Shown piece after piece: positions 15,174 through 20,173 of a stretch of 20,173 bases of DNA. Source of the stretch: Micrococcaceae bacterium UBA6021 (GTDB lineage: Bacteria > Actinomycetota > Actinomycetes > Actinomycetales > Micrococcaceae); contig DIZT01000340.1 in NCBI GenBank assembly GCA_002427975.1, positions 1-20,173 on the forward strand, in the 5' to 3' direction. Within the stretch, counting starts at the first letter, position 1. Each line of letters starts with the position of its first letter. The position numbers and the translations under genes are program-made. The notes below the pieces were generated by a model, which worked only from the letters and a program-made list of their open reading frames with translations, did no database searches and was not told where the DNA came from.

Positions 15174-16980
15174 TAACGAGGCTCGCTTTCCGGCTCATGG
15201 TGTAACGCTTGTCAGAATATTCGACGACGGCGGGCGCGGGACCGCTGTCATTGCGGTAATGCGCCCCCAAGGATTCCCGCCGCTCCCGGGCGGCATGCAC
15301 GAGTAACTGCGCAGCCAACAAAAGATTGGCATCCTCATGCTCCCGAGGATCCAAGGAGTCAGGACTGCTTTCGGCAGGTTCGACGGCGGCCCACGCGTTG
15401 AGTGCCGCAGCGGCCTCACGAAGTTCCTCCCCGAAGCGGATCACTCCGGCCTTAGCTGTCATCAAGTGGCGAAGTGCCGTGCGGGAGAAGGACCCAGTCG
15501 CAGGAACGGCATCAACCTTCCAGGCAGGCACCGCGAGCGCCGGCGGTTCAATAGTTGCACTTGACGTGAGCGTCCCGTAGTCGCCTGAGGGCGCTCCGGT
15601 AGCGTGCGCGTCCTCCACGAAGTCGCGGGACAGCGGTGCGGAAGCGTGCGTCAAGGGGAGGCCGCCCGCGGCCGAGACAGCACGCGGAGCATCGGTGTCC
15701 CGCGACGGACCGGACGCAAGGAACCCTTCAACGGCCCGCCGCCCGAAGACAAGTCCCTCAAGCAATGAGTTACTCGCCAACCGATTAGCACCTTGAACCC
15801 CGGTGCAAGCAACCTCCCCGGCAGCCAGCAACCCAGGCACAGAAGTCCGCCCATAGAGGTCAGTGACAACGCCGCCCATCCAGTAGTGCGCGGCAGGTGC
15901 CACCGGGACGAGTTCCCGGGTCCAGTCGACGCCGGCTTGGCGGGTGCGGGCGCTGATCGTGGGGAACCGCTTTTCGAGGTAGCCCTTGCCGTGCCGGACT
16001 TCCACCGCCATCGCATCGAGGAACACGTGGCCGTTGGGGTCCCCAAGGGCGGCCAGGTGCAGGGCGATGCTGCGGGAAACGACGTCGCGCGGGGCGAGTT
16101 CGGCGTCCGGGTGGTACGCGGGCATAAAGCGTTCGCCGTGGGCGTCCAGCAGGATGGCGCCTTCGCCGCGGACGGCTTCGGAGATCAGCAGCGGTTCAGT
16201 TCCGTTGCCGGCGGCCTCGAGGGCATCCGCCGGCAGCACCATGCAGGTGGGGTGGAACTGGAAGAACTCCAGGTCCGCCACGGCAGCTCCGGCCCGCCAG
16301 GCGAGCGCCAGCCCGTCGGCGGTTGCCACGGCCGGGTTGGTGGTCTGGGCGAACAGCTGGCCGGCTCCCCCGGTGGCCAGAAGCACGGCATCGCCGTGGA
16401 CGCCCAGTTCCCGCCCGTCGTGGAGGCAATTCACGCCTGCCACGCGGCCCTCGCTCTGCGACAGAGAGGTCACCAGGGCACGCCCGATCACCTCGATCTT
16501 CCCGGCGGCCTGCGCGTCCAGGACGGTCCTGATGAGCGCCCGGGCCACGCCGGCACCGGTTGCGTCGCCGCCGGCGTGCAGGATGCGCGGCGCGGAATGG
16601 GCGGCTTCGAGCCCGAGCGAGGGGTCGCCGTCGTCGTCCATATCGAAACGCACGCCGAAGCGTTCCAGGCCGGCAATGTCCAGGCGGGCCTCTGTGCAGA
16701 GGACGCGGACGGCCTCTTCGTCGCAGTGTCCGACCCCGGCTTTGAGCGTGTCCGCGATGTGCGCGGCCACGGTGTCCCCGGGCGAGGGCTCGTCCAGGAC
16801 TGCGGAAATGCCGCCCTGCGCGTAGTAGGTGTTGCTGTCCGCGAGCGCGCCCTTGGTCAGCAGCACCACTTCAGCACCCGCGTCGGCGGCAAGCAGTGCC
16901 GAGTACAGTCCCGCAATGCCGCTCCCGACGACGATCAGCCGCCGGGGTGCCGGACCACCGGCTGGGCTCTCTGCGCTCAT
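15166..16980 (-). CDS. nadB: L-aspartate oxidase
   Basis: This 604-aa FAD enzyme oxidises L-aspartate to iminoaspartate, which NadA uses. The N-terminal dinucleotide motif VVGSGIAGLYSALLAADAG (about 17-35) binds FAD. The active-site loops are recognisable in the stretch containing FFQFHPTCM, in GERFMPAYHPDAELAPRDVV, in YWMGGVVTDLYGRTSVPGL and in RLASNSLLEGLVFGRRAVEG. It belongs to the fumarate reductase/succinate dehydrogenase flavoprotein superfamily, but the SNSLLEGLVFG segment and the operon context make NadB clear. It is somewhat longer than the usual roughly 540 aa, with extra sequence in the C-terminal helical part. The start lies 39 nt after the nadA stop with only a poor ribosome site. 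Confidence 0.97.
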   Translation of the reverse strand: MSAESPAGGPAPRRLIVVGSGIAGLYSALLAADAGAEVVLLTKGALADSNTYYAQGGISAVLDEPSPGDTVAAHIADTLKAGVGHCDEEAVRVLCTEARLDIAGLERFGVRFDMDDDGDPSLGLEAAHSAPRILHAGGDATGAGVARALIRTVLDAQAAGKIEVIGRALVTSLSQSEGRVAGVNCLHDGRELGVHGDAVLLATGGAGQLFAQTTNPAVATADGLALAWRAGAAVADLEFFQFHPTCMVLPADALEAAGNGTEPLLISEAVRGEGAILLDAHGERFMPAYHPDAELAPRDVVSRSIALHLAALGDPNGHVFLDAMAVEVRHGKGYLEKRFPTISARTRQAGVDWTRELVPVAPAAHYWMGGVVTDLYGRTSVPGLLAAGEVACTGVQGANRLASNSLLEGLVFGRRAVEGFLASGPSRDTDAPRAVSAAGGLPLTHASAPLSRDFVEDAHATGAPSGDYGTLTSSATIEPPALAVPAWKVDAVPATGSFSRTALRHLMTAKAGVIRFGEELREAAAALNAWAAVEPAESSPDSLDPREHEDANLLLAAQLLVHAARERRESLGAHYRNDSGPAPAVVEYSDKRYTMSRKASLVND

Positions 16981-17019
16981 GTGGGGCTCGTTTCGATTTC
17001 CGGTATTACAGCGGGCGGG

Positions 17020-18330
17020 CTACAGCGGACGCGAGGCGAGCATACGCTCAAGCGCGGTTTTGGCGTTGTCCTGGACGGAATCGTCCACGCTGATGCGGTT
17101 GACGATGCGGCCTTCGACGAGTTCTTCCAGGACCCAGGCGAGGTAGCCGGGGTGGATGCGGTACATCGTGGAGCAGGGGCAGATCACTGGGTCCAGGCAG
17201 AAGATGGTGTGCTGCGGGTACTCTGCCGCGAGCCGGTTGACCATGTTGATCTCGGTGCCGATCGCGAAGGTGGTGGGTTCGGTGGCGGCTGCGATGGCCT
17301 TCTTGATGAAGTCGGTGGAGCCGGCGGAATCGGCGGCGTCCACCACCTCCATGGGGCACTCGGGGTGAACGATGACGTTGACGCCGGGGAACTCGGCCCT
17401 GGCCTTTTCGATCTGGCCGACGTTGAAGCGCTTGTGCACCGAGCAGAAGCCGTGCCACAGGATGACGCGGGAATCGAGGAGGGTCTGTTCGTCGTTGCCG
17501 CCCAGTTCCTTGCGCGGGTTCCACATGGGCATCTGCTCCAGCGGCACACCCATCGCCTTGGCGGTGTTGCGGCCCAGGTGCTGGTCGGGGAAGAACAGGA
17601 CCCGCTGGCCGCGTTCGAAGGCCCATTCCAGGACTACCTTGGCGTTGGAGGAGGTGCAGACGATGCCCCCGTTGCGGCCGCAGAAAGCCTTCAGGGCTGC
17701 GGAGGAGTTCATATAGGTGACCGGAATGACCGGGACGCGGCCGGCGTCGTCCTTCTCCGAACCGAAGATCTCTTCAAGCTGTTCCCAGCACTCCTCCACG
17801 GAGTCAGTGTCCGCCATGTCCGCCATGGAGCAGCCGGCGGCGAGGTTGGGCAGGATGACAGCCTGTTCCGGGGTGGAGAGGATGTCCGCGGTCTCTGCCA
17901 TGAAGTGCACGCCGCAGAAGATGATGGCCTCGGCGTCGGGCCGGGTGAGGGCGGCGTTGGCCAGCTGGAAGGAGTCGCCCACGAAGTCGGCGTACTGGAT
18001 GACCTCGTCGCGCTGGTAGAAGTGGCCCAGGACCACTGCCCGGTCGCCGAGCTTTTCCTTGGCCGCACGGATGCGCACATCGAGTTCGGCATCGCCGGCG
18101 AGCTTGTACTCCTCCGGCAGTTGCCCCTGGCGCGGCGTCGCAGCCGGGGCGACGTCCGCACTCGAGGCGCCGGGTCCATAAGCAGGGGCGCCGGCGAGGG
18201 CCTCGGCAAGGTCATACTCCCACGGGCCCTTGGCGAGCGCCGGGCTGCAGGTGGCTGCTGTCTTGCTTCGGGCCGCGCTTTCGGCCTGTTCGCGCGTGAT
18301 CAGCTGGATGGCTGTATTGACGCTGCTCAT
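17020..18330 (-). CDS. nadA: Quinolinate synthase (4Fe-4S)
   Basis: This 436-aa enzyme condenses iminoaspartate with dihydroxyacetone phosphate to form quinolinate using an oxygen-sensitive 4Fe-4S cluster. Cluster ligand candidates are Cys139 in FCGVHFMAE, Cys325 in HPECPMEV and Cys384 or Cys386 in CPCSTMYRI, the three-cysteine pattern of NadA. Substrate-binding stretches include VLGHFYQRDEV and MNSSAALKAFCG. The first 80 residues are a variable extension typical of long actinobacterial NadA. AGGAG lies 7 nt before the ATG, and the start overlaps the nrtR stop as ATGA (18327-18330). The cluster explains why a cysteine desulfurase closes the operon. Confidence 0.97.
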   Translation of the reverse strand: MSSVNTAIQLITREQAESAARSKTAATCSPALAKGPWEYDLAEALAGAPAYGPGASSADVAPAATPRQGQLPEEYKLAGDAELDVRIRAAKEKLGDRAVVLGHFYQRDEVIQYADFVGDSFQLANAALTRPDAEAIIFCGVHFMAETADILSTPEQAVILPNLAAGCSMADMADTDSVEECWEQLEEIFGSEKDDAGRVPVIPVTYMNSSAALKAFCGRNGGIVCTSSNAKVVLEWAFERGQRVLFFPDQHLGRNTAKAMGVPLEQMPMWNPRKELGGNDEQTLLDSRVILWHGFCSVHKRFNVGQIEKARAEFPGVNVIVHPECPMEVVDAADSAGSTDFIKKAIAAATEPTTFAIGTEINMVNRLAAEYPQHTIFCLDPVICPCSTMYRIHPGYLAWVLEELVEGRIVNRISVDDSVQDNAKTALERMLASRPL

Positions 18331-19037
18331 GGTGTGCTCCTGTTATCGGGGTCAAGGCCGGGGCGGCCGGTGAAGCGGTATAGACGTGGCGGGCGGTGCT
18401 TGCCGCCTTGGAGGTATTCGCCGGTTTCTTCGATCTCCGGCGTGGATTTGATCTGGCGGCGGAAGTTGGCCGGGTCCAGCAGGGTGTCCAGGACGGCTTC
18501 GTAGACTTCCCGGACCTGGGCGAGCGTGAAGTATTCCCCCAGGAAGTGGTAAGCCACCGAGCCGTAGGCCAGCTTGTCCCGCAGCCGCCGAAGCGCGTAG
18601 TCAACAATGGCGTTGTGGTCGAAGGCCAGGTCCCCCACCTTGTCCGCCCGGAACCACTTCACGTTCTCCGATTCGTCGGCCAGGGCGGCCTCGGTGGGCT
18701 GGACCAGCGCCCAGTAGACGATCGACACCACGCGCTGGGTGGGTGAGCGGTGCAGCCCGCCAAAGGCGTAGAGCTGTTCAAGGTAGCTCGGCGCAAGCCC
18801 CGTGGTTTCCCGGAGGTTCCGCGAGGCCGCGTCCTGCAGGGACTCGGCGTGCGTGAGCGGTCCACCGGGCAGCGCCCACAGGTCCTTGTAGGGCTCACGG
18901 ATCCGGCGGACCAGTGGAAGCCACAGCGTGGGCCGGCCCGAGGATTCACTGGGCCGCAGGGCGAAGATGACGGTGGAGATGGCGAGCGGGGGTGCGGCGG
19001 TGGCCCGTTCGGAGACGTTCGCTGAATTGCTGTACAC
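18327..19037 (-). CDS. nrtR: NrtR-type Nudix/winged-helix repressor of NAD biosynthesis
   Basis: This 236-aa protein has an N-terminal Nudix-like domain (about 17-135) and a C-terminal winged-helix domain (about 140-223, including FTLAQVREVYEAVL and a terminal RPPRLYRF), the architecture of NrtR. NrtR proteins repress NAD genes and are released by ADP-ribose or related nucleotides. The Nudix box (residues 59-81) keeps Gly59, Glu65, Arg73, Glu77 and Gly80 but has Asn74 and Thr78 where two consensus glutamates should be, so hydrolase activity is unlikely. The start is GTG at 19037, with GGTGAG 5 nt upstream on the minus strand. It is the first gene of the operon, overlaps nadA by 4 nt, and lies just downstream of the palindrome at 19076-19104, so it very likely represses its own operon. 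General databases would label it a NUDIX hydrolase. Confidence 0.9.
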   Translation of the reverse strand: MYSNSANVSERATAAPPLAISTVIFALRPSESSGRPTLWLPLVRRIREPYKDLWALPGGPLTHAESLQDAASRNLRETTGLAPSYLEQLYAFGGLHRSPTQRVVSIVYWALVQPTEAALADESENVKWFRADKVGDLAFDHNAIVDYALRRLRDKLAYGSVAYHFLGEYFTLAQVREVYEAVLDTLLDPANFRRQIKSTPEIEETGEYLQGGKHRPPRLYRFTGRPGLDPDNRSTP

Positions 19038-19075
19038 GGTTGCTCACCCGCTCTCCGCTGCTTCGTTGCCATCGC

Positions 19076-19104
19076 TTAGTTAAAGTCATTTTGACTAGAA
19101 CTGA
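19076..19104. promoter_or_regulatory. Candidate NrtR operator upstream of the NAD operon
   Basis: A long dyad is centred on 19090. AGTCA (19084-19088) and TGACT (19092-19096) flank TTT, and AGTT (19078-19081) and AACT (19099-19102) form outer arms at the same symmetry centre. One further G-T and one A-T pair extend it to 19076/19104. It covers the expected transcription start of the promoter at 19104-19131, ideal for repression. Odd-length palindromes of about 21 bp are typical NrtR sites, though I cannot confirm the lineage consensus here. Confidence 0.75.
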
Positions 19105-19131
19105 TTCTACGGCCACTTTCCTCTGATTCAA
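19104..19131 (-). promoter_or_regulatory. Sigma-70-type promoter of the nrtR-nadABC operon
   Basis: On the minus strand TTGAAT (19126-19131) and TAGAAT (19104-19109) are separated by 16 nt. These are good -35 and -10 matches, among the best in the window. The predicted start near 19097 lies inside the palindrome and gives a leader of about 60 nt before the GTG of nrtR. Confidence 0.7.
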
Positions 19132-19160
19132 AATGTTTCGCCGCCCCACGCCACTGGCGA

Positions 19161-19187
19161 AGCTCCCGGGGCGGCTCCCCGGAGGCT
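19161..19187 (-). terminator. Probable terminator of the Lrp/AsnC gene
   Basis: CCGGGG (19166-19171) pairs with CCCCGG (19177-19182) around a 5-nt loop. Beyond one mismatch, four further pairs including a G-T extend the stem to 19161/19187. It begins just past the Lrp/AsnC stop (19189) and upstream of the NAD promoter, so it would insulate the two units. There is no U-run. Confidence 0.45.
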
Positions 19188-19188
19188 G

Positions 19189-19668
19189 CTACTCCGGCTG
19201 CATAACAGCCGCGGCTTCCAGCAGGTTCAGGGTCCGGCCCTGGAAGTGGGTGTTGAGGACAATCACGGACGACGCACGGAGCACGGTCCTGGTGGCGATC
19301 ATGGCATCAAGAACGCGCTGCAGATCGGGATTTGACCGCGCTGCAATCCTCGCCATGAGATCGGAACTGCCGGACACGGTGTGGACCTCGATCAGTTCCG
19401 GGATCGCAGCCAGCGCCTCAGCCACGGCATCGTGGCCCAGGTCCTGGTTGATGGTGAGCGAACAGAACGCCACTACCGGGAAGCCAAACTTTGCCGGATC
19501 GGGCCGGGGAACCCACGAACTGATCACGCCGGCCACCGTCATCCGGTCCAGCCGGGACTGTATGGTGGCGCGGGCAACGCCCAAGACCCTGGAGGCCTCC
19601 AGCACCGACCCCCGCGGTGTGTCCGTGAAGAATCGGACAATCCTGGCGTCCAGGGCGTCGATGTTCAT
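19189..19668 (-). CDS. Lrp/AsnC-family transcriptional regulator
   Basis: This 159-aa regulator has an N-terminal helix-turn-helix (about 20-42, with SVLEASRVLGVARATIQSRL) and a C-terminal ligand-binding RAM domain (about 64-140, with VHTVSGSSDLMARI), the standard Lrp/AsnC layout and length. The start MNIDALDARIVRFF at 19668 matches the family start, and GAGGAG (complement of 19673-19678) lies 4 nt upstream. An in-frame upstream extension to 19827 would add 53 unrelated residues across the intergenic region and is rejected. It diverges from an amino-acid permease gene, the classical arrangement in which the regulator senses an amino acid and controls its transporter. The ligand is unknown. 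Confidence 0.92.
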   Translation of the reverse strand: MNIDALDARIVRFFTDTPRGSVLEASRVLGVARATIQSRLDRMTVAGVISSWVPRPDPAKFGFPVVAFCSLTINQDLGHDAVAEALAAIPELIEVHTVSGSSDLMARIAARSNPDLQRVLDAMIATRTVLRASSVIVLNTHFQGRTLNLLEAAAVMQPE

Positions 19669-19705
19669 CAATCTCCTCGAGATCCGGCTGACCGGCCAGC
19701 ATTTT

Positions 19706-19719
19706 GCTATCCGGACAGC
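19706..19719. promoter_or_regulatory. Palindrome between Lrp/AsnC and permease genes, candidate operator
   Basis: GCTATCCGGACAGC is a 14-bp palindrome with a single mismatched pair (19709/19716). It lies 37 nt before the Lrp/AsnC start and overlaps the -10-like GATAGC of a possible minus-strand promoter whose -35-like TTGAAT is at 19729-19734 (17-nt spacer). Autoregulation by Lrp/AsnC is the natural reading but is inferred. I see no equally good promoter for the permease in the rest of the 173-bp gap. Confidence 0.45.
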
Positions 19720-19841
19720 GTCATGGTGATTCAAACTGTCATCATCGTTGCACGGGCACCCCCCACCAACCAGTTCCCCAGGGGGTAAATTCAAATGGTC
19801 CCTGCGCGGACACCCCCTACGCTCCAAGAAGGTTCACAGGC

Positions 19842-20173
19842 ATGACGTTGAAGTCCACGGAAGTGCGGCCGGAATCCCACCTCGGCCACACCATGAAACC
19901 CCGCCAGCTCACCATGATGGGCCTGGGCAGTGCCATCGGCGCCGGACTGTTCCTGGGGTCCGGCGCCGGGGTCCATGCCGCCGGGCCGGCCGTCCTGGTC
20001 TCTTACCTGGTTGCCGGGACCCTCATCATCCTGGTGATGTGGGCACTGGGGGAAATGTCTGCCGCAAACCCTACAAGCGGCGCATTCTCCGTCTACGCCG
20101 AGCGGGCTCTTGGAAAAACCGCCGGCGCCACCGTGGGCTGGCTGTGGTGGCTCCAGCTGGTGGTGGTCATCGC
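19842..20173 (+). CDS. Amino-acid permease, APC superfamily (5' part only)
   Basis: The reading frame is open from ATG 19842 to the window edge, giving about 110 residues of a longer transporter (family members are about 450-500 aa). It shows the AAT-family N-terminus: a short hydrophilic start, then PRQLTMMGLGSAIGAGLFLG with the conserved glycine-rich TM1 motif. AAGPAVLVSYLVAG (TM2) and LGEMSAANPTSGAFSVYAER in the loop before TM3 follow. AGAAGG (19827-19832) lies 9 nt before the ATG. It probably imports amino acids by proton symport; substrate specificity is not readable from this part. It is divergent from an Lrp/AsnC regulator that likely controls it. The gene is truncated only by the window boundary. 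Confidence 0.9.
   Translation, partial: MTLKSTEVRPESHLGHTMKPRQLTMMGLGSAIGAGLFLGSGAGVHAAGPAVLVSYLVAGTLIILVMWALGEMSAANPTSGAFSVYAERALGKTAGATVGWLWWLQLVVVI

Noticed and set aside
13427..15176. Long plus-strand frames antisense to the cysteine desulfurase and nadC
   Set aside because: Low-complexity translations without recognisable domains, fully overlapping well-supported enzyme genes.
15793..18504. A 903-codon open frame on the plus strand, antisense to nadB, nadA and the end of nrtR
   Set aside because: Very GC-rich genes often leave an antisense frame free of stops. The translation is rich in Gly/Val/Asp/Arg without domain motifs, and the minus-strand genes here have clear catalytic motifs throughout.
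19669..19827. N-terminal extension of the Lrp/AsnC protein
   Set aside because: The added 53 residues are unrelated to the family and span the intergenic control region; ATG 19668 has GAGGAG 4 nt upstream.

Overview
The window looks like ordinary chromosome from a high-GC actinobacterium, most likely a member of the Micrococcaceae (Arthrobacter/Pseudarthrobacter type). The evidence is very GC-rich coding sequence with frequent GTG starts, an MPT83/MPT70-like fasciclin lipoprotein, a GTG-started malate:quinone oxidoreductase, a CE1758-type luciferase-like monooxygenase, and an NrtR-nadABC-cysteine desulfurase operon. I see no tRNA, rRNA, insertion sequence, phage gene or CRISPR array. No gene-free stretch exceeds about 175 bases.

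Left part, 1-9171, all on the plus strand. It holds a secreted fasciclin lipoprotein, an orphan peptide-type substrate-binding lipoprotein with a Tat-like signal, malate:quinone oxidoreductase (mqo), a large RND-family exporter, and a two-gene unit of an FMN-dependent luciferase-like monooxygenase overlapping a MarR regulator. A nested dyad overlaps the putative promoter of that last pair and is a plausible MarR operator.

Middle part, 9172-13051. A transglutaminase-like protein and a lipoprotein of unknown function lie on the minus strand. Diverging from them on the plus strand are a DUF1684 protein, an FAH-family hydrolase and a small GtrA-like membrane protein. The lipoprotein and the three plus-strand genes lack a convincing Shine-Dalgarno sequence. 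Three of them have a TANNNT hexamer 6-7 nt before the start codon and the fourth (GtrA) has a weaker match, as expected for leaderless actinobacterial mRNAs. The GtrA gene and the NAD operon converge on a 56-bp interrupted palindrome (13065-13120) that may be a terminator, a dispersed repeat, or both.

Right part, 13136-19131, minus strand. This is a complete de novo NAD operon in the order nrtR, nadA, nadB, nadC, cysteine desulfurase. The first four genes are linked by 4-nt and 8-nt overlaps and a 39-nt gap, and the desulfurase follows nadC after 7 nt. NadB oxidises aspartate to iminoaspartate, NadA (4Fe-4S) condenses it with dihydroxyacetone phosphate to quinolinate, NadC makes nicotinate mononucleotide, and the desulfurase probably supplies sulfur for the NadA cluster. 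The first gene encodes a Nudix plus winged-helix protein whose Nudix box lacks two consensus glutamates, so it is called as the NAD repressor NrtR. A strong promoter (TTGAAT-N16-TAGAAT) directly precedes a long palindrome over the expected start site, which gives a self-contained autoregulated circuit.

Right edge, 19132-20173. An Lrp/AsnC regulator diverges from an amino-acid permease that runs off the window, with a near-perfect 14-bp palindrome between them. Most of this is recognisable biology. The parts most worth checking are the cis-elements: the NrtR operator, the monooxygenase/MarR dyad, the clustered leaderless promoters and the 56-bp palindrome. I did not find a convincing wholly new multigene system.
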